Part shown: piece by piece, positions 49,825 through 61,923 of the stretch
Layout of the letters: the number at the start of each line of letters is the position of its first letter
How positions within the stretch are numbered: position 1 is the first letter of the stretch
Assembly (NCBI GenBank): GCA_019722365.1
Contig: JADFUC010002135.1
Span: forward strand, 703,537 to 767,536
DNA length: 64,000 nt
Source: Lithospermum erythrorhizon
Taxonomy: Eukaryota > Streptophyta > Magnoliopsida > Boraginales > Boraginaceae
Direction of reading: 5' to 3'
Notes under the pieces: model-generated
The model's database searches: none
Seen by the model: the letters and a program-made list of their open reading frames with translations, nothing else
Told to the model about the DNA's origin: nothing
Translations under genes and position numbers: made by a program

Positions 49825-50120
49825 TCTCCGTCCCTAAATATTTGATCATCAAGCTTTTTCATCCTGTATCAAAATTTTTTATTTTTTACATTTTCAATGT
49901 TATTTTCATACCTTTTCTCTTTATGTCCCTACTTTTATCTTTCTATTTTGTAGCCTATCAATTACACTTCTTTAATTCTAATTATTCACATAATGCTTCA
50001 GAATAGATGTTAGACTCGATATCATTAATTTATATCAGCGATAAACATGGTAAAACCATCTCACCTTAGTTTACATGTATTAAATTTCAGACGATCAATC
50101 TGTGAAGCATTTGAGTGAGT
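49825..50120. mobile_element. Stowaway-like MITE, block B copy
   Basis: Homologue of 17131-17429, starting ctctccgtccc. The right end is degraded by indels (gcatttgagtgag). Confidence 0.6.
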
Positions 50121-50500
50121 ACTTATTTGTAGGCACTACTACTATTTTTGTTACCATAACATTTTATGGAATTATATATGCTTTTAAGTGCTATCTAAGC
50201 TAGCACTATTCTAGTTCAAATAACTTTTGAAAAGTGTTATTATAGTCAAGATTGATGCTTTTAAGATAATGTTTTACTATTGCTTTAGATTCAGTACAAC
50301 AGCTAACTATATCTATAATACTTAAAAGTATATCTAAGCTACTATGGTTATTTTGATTGTTTAGATATATTTCTTGTTATTTTTATTCGATCGCTTATCT
50401 TTCAATATGACTTTTTTAAATTGGATTTAAAAATTATTTACTTTATTCTTATGTTTCATTTTTATTGGTTAAGAAGCTGAAACAATTAATACGATAAAAT

Positions 50501-50999
50501 TGTTGTGATTTAAGCACTCTAAATCCCTTCCGAATCTTCAAGAATCAATAAAAACGCATGTAAATTTAAGGCGAAAATAAAACAGAGACACAAGAATTTT
50601 TATACAAGTGCTCCCCCCAACGCGAAGTGCACGCCCCTATCACGCCGTTAATCCACCAACAAACCAAGACAAGCATATGTGCCTCTACCACTACCTATAA
50701 TTCCATGCTGGTATTTTCTTATACACCTAAAAATCTCAACCAATGCTCTATCAAGAACAAAAGATGTAAACGTTTAAGCTTCAAGAACAAAACTACTGCT
50801 CTTCAATATTAGTTAATCTAATATTATTCTAGGATGAATTTTCTATTCTACGTGATTCATGCTGATAAATAAAACTCATGTAAAACATCCTATATTTATA
50901 TAAAGAACAAAACCTAACAAGCGCCAAGAGATATATATCCTGGGCTAATTCAAATTATGCACACTGAACAAAACCGCTTCACCAGTCTTCAATCTAACA
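50501..50999 (-). repeat. 3' LTR of the intronic copia element
   Basis: Minus-strand start tgttagattgaag, end cttaaatcacaaca. Aligns along its length with 55751-56253, differing by many small indels. Confidence 0.85.
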
Positions 51000-51899
51000 A
51001 TCTCCCACTCAAGCACAAATTTCATCACCGTCTTCAAATACCATTCTCAGCCAGCCCTTCCGAGTTCATAATCCACGAACTCCCACCGGTTCGATCCCAA
51101 CTTCGTGATTCTCTTTTCCAATCCCGTAACATCCCCTGAACGACACACCAACTCGACTACCGACGAGAATCTATAATAACTATTACTTACCCTCATTGGT
51201 TTTTCCTCATCTCGCATTAACAATCACCACGCCTGCCAGCCTTCGGGGATCTTCACGATCTTCAACCTGCACCTTCGAAAACCTCCAAGCTGACGCACAT
51301 CACCTAATTTCTCTCTTCTACCTTTCCCTATCAGACGTCGACGACTTCATCTAATCTATCGAATTCTCGATGTTTCGATCATAACACCTTTCAACAAAGC
51401 AGTTAATCGTGAGGTCAATACCTCTCACCGCTACCTCAAACACGCCGCTAATCCGGGGATGATTCATGCAATACGAATCGTCAGATCCTTCCCCGTAGTT
51501 CCTTCAAATTTCGAACTTCATCACCAAACGGCAAGATTACATTCCGTCGTCGGGTATCTTTCCACCTTCAACGCATCTTCATTTGCACGCCTCCTCGTAA
51601 TCTCCCGGTAACCTCTCAAAGACATCCAGCAATGCGAATTTCACCAACGACAATCCTTTTATTCAGAAACTCCCATGTCGAATCTCACCTCTCGCACCTG
51701 CATCCTCTCTTCAACCTCTCAGAACCGTCACAAGATGTAGCACTGACCGCCTCTTTTCTATTACTATCGCTTCCCCGAACAACCTTCCAGCTACCATCTC
51801 AAAAGTACTGACAACCATCACCATCCAAATTGACTCACCGAATCCTTCTCCCTAATTTCTCGAATATACCTCACCTTCACGCCTTGTTAACCATTCGAC

Positions 51900-52690
51900 A
51901 ACTTCCTCGCATTCACATCTCCCATACCTACTACATCCAACCTGCTCACCATCGGCCAGCATTTAACAAATCCCCATAATTTCCGTAAACATAATTCACC
52001 ATTACATCTATTGCTACGCCAAGACGAAAGAAGCTCCTAATCTACTATCCAGAATCAATCTTAAGCATTCACAGATAAAACCAAAGTCATTTAATAATCA
52101 AGCCAACACAACACGAAGATCACCGTTACTCATAGTTGCCCTTCACACACCCATCTCATACAACCCCAAAGACACAATATCGACCATTTCTACCTCTACT
52201 CATGATTCCTACTATTTCCAAAAAACTCACACTGCTCTTCCCTCTTCCTACACTTAACGCACAACCCCAAGACCTTCACTTCATACGGCTCACGTGCACT
52301 TCTATGAGATACACTCTACAAACCACCTTAAGCTTCAACTTCAGCAGCATTCCGCTGCATTCATTAACCGCCTCATCGACTCCCAACTTCAGTAACGGCT
52401 CAACAAAATCGCGCCAGATCTCATCATCAACATTAACATCTACCGTCGACATTGACATCAATGCTTATTAATAAATCACATTGCCTCGCTTACATGCATT
52501 TTCGAAGATTCTAAAGCTGAACAGCTTTTTTTCAGTTTGTAAAAGACTTATTATTTTGTACGCTTTCTCATACAAGATCACATAAAGCCTTCATCACTGT
52601 CTCCCAAGAACGTTAAGAACAACGCTGACAAACAAGGTTCCGATCACACCCAAAGACCACCCCGTCTAATTCCATCCATTCATCCCCATC
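51900..52690 (-). pseudogene. Second gag-like segment inside the copia element
   Basis: Matches 54750-55560 collinearly (for example 'ccaacacaacacga', 'aaccccaaagacaca', 'cttcctacacttaacgca', 'attccatccattcatcc'). The minus-strand EKMDGDEWMELD is a copia gag landmark. Two gag copies flanking one pol is not a normal copia structure. Partial tandem duplication, nested insertion or misassembly are possible. Confidence 0.65.
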
Positions 52691-52799
52691 CATCTTCTCT
52701 CAGCTTCGGGTACGTACTGATTTCAAGGACATTTGTCTTTAATAGCTTATCGCCTAAAGATTGCCACAAAGTAACCCCTAATCATCCTCAACGCCAGTA

Positions 52800-54100
52800 A
52801 TTACACCAAGCCTACTTACCAATTTCTTAATTCAACACGCTTCTTAATGCTTCAAACGGGCCAAGGATGCATCTCGTATTCTCAGTAATCGGCAATGCAT
52901 CAAGCTGAACTCCTCCCAAGATATCGCTTTCCACCGCTGGCATAAAAATATACCTGCATCTGAACGAAGGCTGCCTCTATCGGGCTTGAACCGCATCGCT
53001 GGGTATCTCTACGACTACTAACTCATCATCTCCACCATATACCGGTAAAGCATCTTTAGTTCTTCCTTTATACTTCAAGACGCACTCACCGCAATCCAGC
53101 GGGTTTTCACCGATTAAATTTCTTTGCATGCACTCTGCTATACTTTGGCCGATAAAGACACATCGTGCTCACGCATAACACGCCACGGGCGATCCTATAC
53201 CAAGTCAGAAGCGCATACTCTTCTTCATTTTGTTCATCTCAAGATTCAAGAATGGGACACCTGGCCTGGCCGGGGAGTTAAACTCCATGTCTCACGAGAT
53301 TACCCTTCTTTAATTACTTCATACAACTCATAAAGACCTTATTCACATGTACGCGACAAAAGCCCAATTAGCCTTCTCCGCCCGATCTCGACGGATCTAT
53401 ATTCCAAAGATATATCAAGGCCGCCTCCCCTTCATCGAAATATTTACACACTCAACTTTTGATCGAAGTTCGAACTCTACGCTGTTTCCACGATAAAGAT
53501 GCTATCGATATACGTGACTATAACGATACATAACTCCTCTACTTACCTTTCTCGTATACACAAGATTCTTTCTTCGTTTCGATGCAGTTCAAAATCTTTA
53601 ATCGATTAATCAAAACGTAGATTCCAATCATGGACGCTCGCTTAAGACCATAACGGACTCGCACTGCAGATACCTTCTGCAGTCCTTTGGTGACATGAAA
53701 GTTCCTTGGTGCCAGATTTCATATACATATCCTCCTCTAAATTTCCATATTCAGAGTTAGCCTTTACATTCATTCGCTATATTTCATAGTCACGAAACGC
53801 AACAACGGCTAAGATTATCCCGACGGGATTTAAAGAGGCTATCGCAAAGAGAGTTTCGCCATACCACGCCGCCAACTTCGCTTGAAACCTTTCGCTACAA
53901 GCTTCAATTAAAAACATCGACGCTCCGCCTTTATCACGTTTTCTTCTTAAATAGCCATTTACATTCAATAATGTAGCTTAACCCCATTTGCAACCCAACA
54001 AGACCAAACCTTGCTTCCGGTACATAGAATTCATCTCGTATCAGTATGCCTATTTGCCATTCGTCAAGATCTCATTTATCGCTTTATGCTGCTGGCCTGG
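52800..54100 (-). pseudogene. copia reverse transcriptase and RNase H, heavily damaged
   Basis: Minus-strand fragments in order: CKWLFKKKRDKGG-like (about 53990-53930); YGETLFAIASLNPVGIILAVVAFRDYEI (53780-53860), which aligns with the ETFAPVA..VR.LLAVA block; NLEEDMYMKSG (about 53705-53740); YGLKRASM (about 53640). An MS..HG.. block lies near 53290, and RNase H landmarks RRTKDA.PVYGGDDELVV (about 53040-53090) and ASGGKRYLGRSS (about 52910-52940) follow. Frames shift every few tens of bases. This gives DNA copying capacity in an intact element; none remains here. Confidence 0.75.
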
Positions 54101-54749
54101 CCACTTCAACGACGGCGCTTCACCATACCAGCTCGTTCGTGATTTATCCCCGCGATCTCCCATGTACGGTTTTCCATAACTTCAAGTGATCGCGACTGGA
54201 TCTTCTATGAAAGCAGCGCCACTTCACAAGGCCGACGCTTCTCGTGATGATGCATCTATTATCGATCAACAACTGAAGCCATCAAGCATTTAACACCATT
54301 ACTTTAGTCCTTCGAATGCATATTCCTTTTCAAGGAACACTGCCTTAGCAAATGCAAGATTTTATTCTCACGCCAGTAAAGTAAGTAAGAACTAACCCAA
54401 GCTTCCCTTTGATATCCCATGAATACATTTATCTGATTCAAAGCAAAGCTTTATCCTTTGTTAATCTCTTAACATGTCTTCACAACCCCAAATCCCTTTA
54501 AAACCCAACTTGACCTTCCCAAACCATGAGTTTTCTACCGACTTGCTGACATCCGTTTAAGGTAAATTGTCAAGGCTAAGTCAAGATATCCCTCAAAATT
54601 AACCTAGGATCATATAAATACCATAAATCGAACCATATCAAGAAGTGGTTCGATTCTTTCAGACACAATTCATTATGTCATGTTTCAGCTTGGAAAGGAA
54701 CAGCTTTCTCATAAACAATACCACACTCTCTATTTGCCATCTGTCAAGA

Positions 54750-55700
54750 TCCTCGTTTATCTCCCATACCCATTACATCCAATCATTTCACCATTGCCAG
54801 CATTTAACAATTCCCATAATTTCCTTTAAACATAATTCACCATTACATCTCCTCACATAAGCATTTAAAAGAAGTCGCAATCTACTATCCAAGAATCAAA
54901 TTGGGAAGTATTCACGTATAAACCAAAGCCAATAATAATCAGCCAACACAACACGAGCATCACCAAGTAGCTTACAAGGCCTACGTGACTCATCTCACAC
55001 AACCCCAAAGACACACAAGACGTAATTACTTCTACCTCTACTCGCGATCTCCTACTATTTCCAAAACCTCTGCCTCCCCGCTCTTCCTCTCTTCCTACAC
55101 TTAACGCAGACAACCCCTAGCACCTCACTTACGAGCCCACGCACTGCATGCGACACGCCTACAACCACCTTAAGCTCAACCTCGTTAAGACCTACGTAAT
55201 TACTAACCGCCGCCTCATCGCTCCCAACTTCGTGTAACGAAGCCAACAAAATCGCCTCAGATCTCATCAATATTAACATCTACAATCGAGCAATGATTAA
55301 TAATGCCATTTCGAAATCACATGCCTCAAGCATAAAGGCATTTCTCTAACATCTTAAGCGAATAGCTTTTTTCACGGTAAGACCTTTTATTATTTGTATG
55401 CTTCATACGACGTATAAAGTTCTCTATCAACCCCTTGCGCGGTCTCCTTAAGAATGCTTAGCAACTGATGCCTCGACAAAAATGCCTCCGATCACACCCA
55501 AAGCACTGGCCTGGCCCAATTCCATCCATTCATCCTCATCCATCTTCTCGCGCTTTCTCCCTAATTCATTGCTCAACTTCTTTCCGCATGTGATAATCCT
55601 CCATATCTTTCCAACGCGAAAAATCGATTCCATCAAATTTCTACAAAGACGCGTCACAATTCATTCGCTTCTAACCATCGGGATTCTTTAAACTCACAAC
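54750..55700 (-). pseudogene. copia gag, first copy
   Basis: The minus-strand EKMDEDEWMELGQASALGVI (about 55490-55550) corresponds to the gag landmark KMxDDEWxELDxxAxxxI, followed by a frame-shifted KG-LI.. and LY..YE segment. The coding order puts it directly after the 5' LTR as expected. Confidence 0.7.
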
Positions 55701-55750
55701 CAAGCTACCACTGCCTACGACTCAAGCCTACCACTGCCTCCGACACTCAA

Positions 55751-56253
55751 TCGTTAGGATTTAAGACTCCCTAAATCCCTTCCTGAAAGTTTCAAAGAAT
55801 CAATAAAAACTATTATTAAATTTAATCATGAAAATGTATGGCTGCTAATTCTTATACGTGTTCCCTCAACGCTGAAAAGGACGTCCCATTGGCCGGGCCA
55901 GTAATCCACTCAACAAACCAAGACGTTATGTTCCCTACCACTACCTATAATCTACGTTATATTTTCATACACCCAAAATCTCAACCACAAAGTGCTCAAT
56001 CAAGAACAAAGATAAACTTTGGGGCTTCTTCAAAAACAAAATCCATGCTCTTTCAATAATATTAAAAGACCTAATATTATTTTGTGATGAATTTTCTATT
56101 ATTCTATGATTAAGCAAGGAGCAACAAAAACCAATGTAAACATTCTATATTTATAGCAAACAAAACCTACCAAGTGCTAAGAGATATATCCTGCTAGCCA
56201 AATTAAAGAATAACAGCCAAAACCGCTTTCAAATTGTGCCTTCAATTCCAACA
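55751..56253 (-). repeat. 5' LTR of the intronic copia element
   Basis: Minus-strand start tgttggaattgaagg at 56253, end near cttaaatcctaacga at 55751. Just inside it a duplicated 'aggcagtggtag' occurs where the primer-binding site should be; it is too damaged to name the tRNA. Confidence 0.8.
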
Positions 56254-56469
56254 AAAACTTACTACTTTATCGCCAAGCTAATTTTTAATAAAATAATTTT
56301 GAGCTAAACAATCAAATAAAGGAGATGGGGAGTATAGTCACATATTTCATATTATGATCGTGTCATTATGGATTTAAAGATTGTGTAGATTAGTTAAACT
56401 GAGTGTGAGAGAGAAATGAGAAAATACTAATTATTAATTCGCTAACTCAATCGATCTTTATTGTTGTAG

Positions 56470-57398
56470 ATGATGATTATCTCACCGATGGCACTCTTGA
56501 TGAGCAAATTGAAATCACTGATAAGATCAAGATGCGCCTAAGGGACCTCCCTTCTTTCTTCCAGTCGACGGATCCTGAAGAAATTTCATGTTTCATTTCA
56601 TGGAGTTGGAATGTTGGATTGTCTAAAAGCTGATGCTGTACTCTTGAGCACTTTTGACGAATTTGAGCAAGACGCCATTGAAGCTATTAAAATGAAATAC
56701 AAATGTTTTAATGTTTTCCCTGTTGGCCCTCTTTCCTTGATGGAAAAAAAACATGTCCCAGAAAACATAAACAACCAATTTATTTCTAGTTTATGGAAAC
56801 AGGATCCGAGAGTCTTCGAGTGGTTAGATAGCAGAGCGCCAGAGTCGGTCCTGTTTGTGAATTATGGTTGTGTTGCTGTGATGACAGAAAGACAATTTCA
56901 AGAACTGGCTTGGGGCATTGCGAATAGCAAAAAACCATTTTTATGGATTGTTCGGCCTGATGTTGTTAAAGATGGGTCGGCAACATTGTCAGAGAATTCC
57001 TGAGGAGACCATGAAAGGATTCATAACGAGCTGGTGCTCAGGAGAAAGTCCTCTGCCATCCCGCGGTTAGCATTTTTACTCATTGCGGCTGGAATTCTAT
57101 GACAGAGTCGATATGTGGAGGCGTGCCTGTGATTTGTTGGCCTTGGAGCTCAGACCAGATGACAAATTGCTATTGTTCCTGCAATATATGGGGTATTGGC
57201 ATGGAGGTTGACCCTGATGTGAAACGCGAAAAAATTTCGCGACAGATTGTGGAGATGATGCAGGGGGAGAAAGGAAAGGAAATGAGGATGAATGTTCAAG
57301 AATGGAAACGCAAAGCCGAAATTTCTACTGATGCTGGAGGATCATCTCTTAACAATCTTGATGAAGTTATTAAGAATTTTCTCCTGGCGCCCAAATAA
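56470..57398 (+). pseudogene. UGT gene 3, exon 3, frameshifted across the PSPG box
   Basis: 929 bp against 938 in gene 2. Open pieces are 56611-57003 (LDCLKADAV through SATLSE) and 57099-57398 (MTESICGGVP to NFLLAPK, stop at 57396-57398). Between them the PSPG region has lost several single bases (for instance ctggtgctcagg for ctggtgtgctcagg, and gttagcatttttac for gttggggcattttttac). The second half of the box keeps SSDQ, so Gln44 is present. Confidence 0.85.
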
Positions 57399-58085
57399 TC
57401 CGTTAATGAATTCTGAATAATTATCATGTTTTAGTTATGTTGTTTTACTATTCCAATGGTTATTCTCATAATTTTGAGTGCTCGAGTACTCTCAACTCTG
57501 GACTAGACATGAATTGTTCTGATTTTAGTTATAATATTAATGTTCACCCTTTCCAATTCATGATAATCTCACAAACTTGTACTTGTTAAATATCAAAAAC
57601 TTGTTTCGTTAACTTGTTTTGAACAGAATTAAACAGGTTTCTACATTGAACAAATGTACGAAGCAATACCAAAGAGACCATAGTTACTAACAACATATAC
57701 GTGTAGACTGACTTAATTGAATTTTATAATTTTAAATAGGTAGTTTAATCAACCCCAAACCTTATTTTCATCTCACTCAAAATGATCTTGTATGTTAGAT
57801 CCTACAGGCTATGGATTAAAATGTCGCATGAGGACGTGTTATCTTGAGGTTTGTGAACTAACTGAAAAATTAACGATCACACAAAGTATGTATTTTAAAT
57901 CTGAGGATCAAATAATGTTACTTTCCCAAATACGACCGATCTTATAAAATCGAAAATACGATGTGGATGAACGTATAAAAAGTTACTTATTAAGATATTA
58001 TTCTATTAAGATTCTTAAATCATTTATTTATAATTTTAAATTCTTATAGGCTTTAGTTATTTTAAGTTTTAGAGATCACCTAAAA

Positions 58086-58086
<1 letters not shown>

Positions 58087-58140
<54 letters not shown>
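58087..58140. repeat. (TA)n microsatellite, block B
   Basis: About 50 bp; homologue of 20570-20616. Confidence 0.95.
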
Positions 58141-58141
<1 letters not shown>

Positions 58142-59015
58142 CTCCGTAATTTTACGTTATCAGATATCAATCTCTAACATTTGTAAAGATATCAGATCTC
58201 GCCATATTTTAAATAGCATCCTATATATACTTAATGACATTTCAATGTGAGTTTTAAAAGAATAAATTTTATTAAAATTATTAATAAAATCCTTTAAAAT
58301 TGTATCCTTTAAAACGTGCAATATGTCGCTATTGTGATTAAGCTTCCTAAATGGTATTCTCACAAGAGATCTCTAGAGCCAAATCTTGCTAATTAACGTG
58401 TCTCCAAAATATTTACCGGGTCGAAGAAATTTAAGAAATTCTCAAAGTAATACTCTTCAATTCTTTCCTCGAATATAATGGATTCTTTCGACACATGAAT
58501 AATTGATGCATTTCTATCTAAGTCTATTTATGCTTGGGCATTTATATGATTTGACTTATTTTGGCCGATATTTGGCCTGTTTTTTTTCATATATTGCTCT
58601 ACTTTCACTTGCAAAAACGATTCTAAAGGGCTGTGCAATTGTCAAGATTTCCTTCTTCAGATTTTAATTACAAATGTTAATAATCCTCTTTTTTACTCAA
58701 ACGATATTTATCAGATATAAAAAATAATGTGTTCTATAATACAAAGAGTTTAATCTAAAAGAAGAACTCATAAGTCATCAACAAAGGCCTGTAAAAGTCA
58801 ACCGAGTGTTGTCAGCCACTCAGCCTTCAGACACTCCATTATGATCCCACGCGTCACACAACGCGCCACGGCTGTTTGATCGACGCTGATATATCGGAAT
58901 TTGACCTCCATGTATTTTATCAAGTGAATAATGTCCGCTACTACCACTTCAATGCCAAAGGCACCCCATTTCCCTTAACCTCATTCACCAATTGTTTAGA
59001 GTCGCTTTTCAACCT

Positions 59016-59330
59016 CTAGATAGTGAAAATTATTATTGTGCCGGGCAAAGTGTAACCCTCTCGATAGCTAGAGTTTGCTGTTAAAGGTCTGGAAACCCGC
59101 TTCACATACTTGTAGCACGCCCCTTTAAACTCCCCCTCTGCACCTCGAGCAATGACACCCAGAGATCCGGAATTTGATTCTTTCCTCCATCCCGCATCAC
59201 AATTAAGTTTGACAATATTTGGTCTTGGTGGTTTCCACTTCAAATCAGGACCTGCTGTATCAATCTCCACCTCACGGCTCCCTTCCAACTCAAGTACGTA
59301 CCTCGTGGCATATTCATAGTCCAATGCCAA
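59016..59330 (-). pseudogene. LINE RNase H-like domain fragment
   Basis: WKPPRPNIVKLNCDAGWRK followed by GSLGVIARGAEGEF matches the plant LINE C-terminal RNase H (RVT_3) start with its first catalytic Asp. It degrades after RPLTANSSYREG, where the usual AE.A element is lost. Confidence 0.75.
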
Positions 59331-60068
59331 ATTGATTCCTTGCTATAATATGTTGTCTATAGAAACAGGTTGGTCTTCAAACAGTGCTCCATTTCTTACT
59401 TTCTATAGATTTCATAGAGTGCAAGCAATGTGAGAAAGTACTTCCTTATGCCCAACAGTCTACACTCTCATAGAAATGAACTTTCACCAATCTTTGAAAG
59501 TCTTCTAGGAACCTCCTCCAGTGTTCAACGTCCAAGGGGATATGTACCACACCCTACAAGAAAATGAACAATCCAACAATAGATGTGTTAAAGATTCACC
59601 CTTCTCCTTGCACAGAATGCAAGTTTGATCGACCAAAACCCCCTCTTCAACAGCTTGTCTTTAGTTGGTAAGATATCATGAAGACATTTCCAGATAAATT
59701 GTTTACTGCCATGCCTCCTTCCACTCTCGATTATCCCCTCATCGGTTGCTCCCTTCCCCCTTCGCTTTGCCTCTCAATTCCCCATTTTTTTTCATTTCAC
59801 GCGCACACTTATATTTGGATGATGTCAAGTAATGACGACAACGAGTATGGTTCCATATTAACTTATCTTCCATCCCTCTATGACTTAAAGGCAGAGCCAA
59901 CACTTTTGCTAAATCATCCCTTCCATAATATTCCCCACTGCCTCCTCAATCCACTCGCCTCCTTAAAGGTTGTGATACCCAACGTGAGGCCTAATACCCT
60001 TGGTGCCCTGTTAAAAAGAATTATGCCGAGCGTGGCACCCAAGGTTCCTTCCTGACATATTGATTGAT

Positions 60069-60800
60069 TTAATTATCCCCAAACCACCATCTAACGCCCT
60101 TTAGAAGTAGTTTTCGCCCCTCTAGGATACTTCCCCATCCAAACGATGAGTTAGCCCCCAGTTTAGCATTAAGGAATGAAGTCCGACGAAAATATCTTCC
60201 CTTAAGAATTTTAAACAATAACAGGCTTGATTGGTGAGGATTCTCCAACCTTTGTTTCGCTAACATCGCCATATCCAAACGATGGGTTAGCCCCCAGTTT
60301 AGCATTAAGGAATGAAGTCTGACGAAAATATTCCCCTTAAGAATTTTAAGAACAATACCAGTTTGATTAGTGAGATTCAACCTTATTTCACTAACAACGC
60401 CATATTTATGCATTCTAAATCTTTGAATCAAGGTCCGCTCAAGTTTATCCGCAAAGTTTTGTCCTGTACCCCATTGAATACCTATGTCGCCATCCCCAGT
60501 ACCCCAGTAAAACTTTGCCATAGAACTGTTCAAGTTATCAATGATGCCAAAAGGATGTTTGAAATAGTTCATAACAAACTTTGGGATAGCTGAAATAGGT
60601 GGACTCTCTCTACTAATCTTGATGCCCGTAAGAACTTTCCTCTCCTCTGCTTTCCTTGGCATACAAGTGAGCCCCTCTGCATAAAGAAGAAAAAGATAGG
60701 GCGACAAAGTGTCACCTTGACGGATCCCCCTTGTCGGCCTAATGAAACCTTTCGGAGCCCCATTAATAATAAGACTATCTAAAACAGAAGACAAACACAT
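60069..60800 (-). pseudogene. LINE reverse transcriptase C-terminal half, catalytic FADD deleted
   Basis: The longest open piece of the LINE (243 codons). GIRQGDTLSPYLFLLYAEGL is RT block 4. KISRESPPIS should lead to HLFFADDS but jumps to PKFVMNYFKHPFGI, a block well downstream. SSMAKFYWGTGDGD and LNWGLTHRLDMAMLAKQRL follow. A duplicated NWGLTH/NAKLGAN-type segment at 60145-60320 indicates a further small internal duplication. Confidence 0.8.
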
Positions 60801-61923
60801 AGTCTAATCTATACTAATAATAACCAATGGAGCATAATATCTTCCAAAAACATCCATTCCAGTCATAGGTCTTACTCATGTCAAGTTTAGAGTCACGAAT
60901 CCATTCTTAATACTTCTAACGGTGGTTCATGTAATGGAGCACTTCATGAAAGAATAAGAATATTATCGTAACAACAATACGCCTCGAAAAGTGCACTGAA
61001 GCTCCGAATAATATCTATTAAAATAAACCTTAGTCGATTTAGTCATGATACACAAACCTATAATCTTAGATAACACAGATAAGTTTAATAGTGGAAATCT
61101 AATCATATCAATGGAGCGGTTTTCTTAGGAATCAAGCAGATATGAGTATGATTTATGGATTTTAATAATTTAGAGCTAAAGAAAAACTATCAAATGCTAT
61201 TTATATCACACAAAACAATATGCTAAGAAAAGATTGTTAGTGCAATGTCGCACCATCGGGCCAGGAAATTTGTCAACAGGCATCTCGAACACAACCCATT
61301 TTACCTTCTCGCTAGTAACGATCCTGGTGAGCTGCCGGTTTATTTCCTGAGTAACTCGGTGATCCACTATTCGTGTCGTCTTATCTGGATGACAAACATC
61401 ATTCGCACTAAAAAATTTCTCAAAATATCGAAGCACTTCGTCTTCCACCTTACTCGGCCCTTTCTGCCACACACCCTGATCATTTTCTATCCCCAAAATA
61501 CGATTCTTCCTCCGATTTATCATAATTGCTGCATGGAAAAAGTTCGTATTCCGATCCCCCTCCTTGAGCATCTTGAATTTAGCACGGTCCCTCCAAAAAA
61601 CCTCTTCCTCACCCCAGGCACGATCCAAATCTTGTTCAAGTTGTCGGACCTCCTCTTTGCTCGTCCCCCCCAAACTCAAACGCCTCCTTCAGCCTCAGCT
61701 GAATATCGTCTATCCTAATCCTCGAATTAAAATTATTCCGTTTACACCATTCGATAAAGCCCATTCTAACATTCTTTATTTTCTCACTTACTTGGTACCA
61801 TCGAGAACCGCTAACTTCTTTTGCCCAAGCATTTTTAATAACTTCCTCGCATCCCTCCTTTCCGGACCCAGCGACTATCAAACACAAAACGCCGCTTGGA
61901 CTTAATGATCTCAACTTCTGTAT

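Larger units (their letters stand above)
50501..56253 (-). mobile_element. Ty1/copia retrotransposon in intron 2 of UGT gene 3
   Basis: Element of 5753 bp with two similar LTRs (50501-50999 and 55751-56253) on the minus strand. LTRs begin TG and end CA. Flanks aaaat (50496-50500) and aaaac (56254-56258) are a likely 5-bp target duplication. In block A the same site is the single 'gataaaacttc'. Next to the 3' LTR the minus strand reads agtgggaga, a polypurine tract. Internal coding is badly damaged but ordered: gag (about 55700-54750), RT and RNase H (about 54000-52800). A second gag-like segment (about 52690-51900) follows where only the end of pol is expected. No open frame exceeds about 110 codons. 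Confidence 0.85.
48597..57398 (+). pseudogene. UDP-glycosyltransferase, UGT85-like, gene 3 (split by copia, exons 2-3 frameshifted)
   Basis: Same gene as gene 2 in the duplicated block. Exons are 48597-48944, 49431-49594 and 56470-57398; introns are 48945-49430 and 49595-56469. Exon 1 is intact. Exon 2 has indels near 49444-49462 (the VVADGVM region), then reads FAIRAAEILGIPGVNLV through RGIFPFK. Exon 3 has small indels near 56583-56618, after ATLSE (about 56994-57030), and several through the PSPG box, then reads on to NFLLAPK. Intron 2 is 6.9 kb against 1.03 kb in gene 2, almost wholly because of a 5.75-kb antisense copia. As given, no full-length UGT can be translated. Either a recent pseudogene or a functional gene spoiled by base errors. 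Its damage is largely complementary to that in gene 2. Confidence 0.85.
46231..58690 (+). repeat. Segmental duplication block B (UGT gene 3 locus)
   Basis: Collinear with block A (14722-21175). Insertions relative to A: a solo LTR (46575-47592), a SINE (49663-49763) and a copia element (50501-56253). Removing these leaves about 5.6 kb, matching A without its private 890 bp. The right boundary falls at a LINE poly-A tail. All three insertions therefore postdate the duplication, or were lost from A. Confidence 0.9.

Noticed and set aside
52136..52471. 111-codon plus-strand frame rich in Ser/Thr/Pro
   Set aside because: It is antisense to the second copia gag copy; the minus strand carries the recognisable motif.
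59678..60055. 125-codon plus-strand frame
   Set aside because: Antisense to the LINE between its RT and RNase H regions, with no independent support.
61245..61718. 157-codon plus-strand frame as long as the LINE frame opposite
   Set aside because: The minus-strand frame contains the LINE linker motif (KEGDRNTNFFHA); the plus frame is its shadow.
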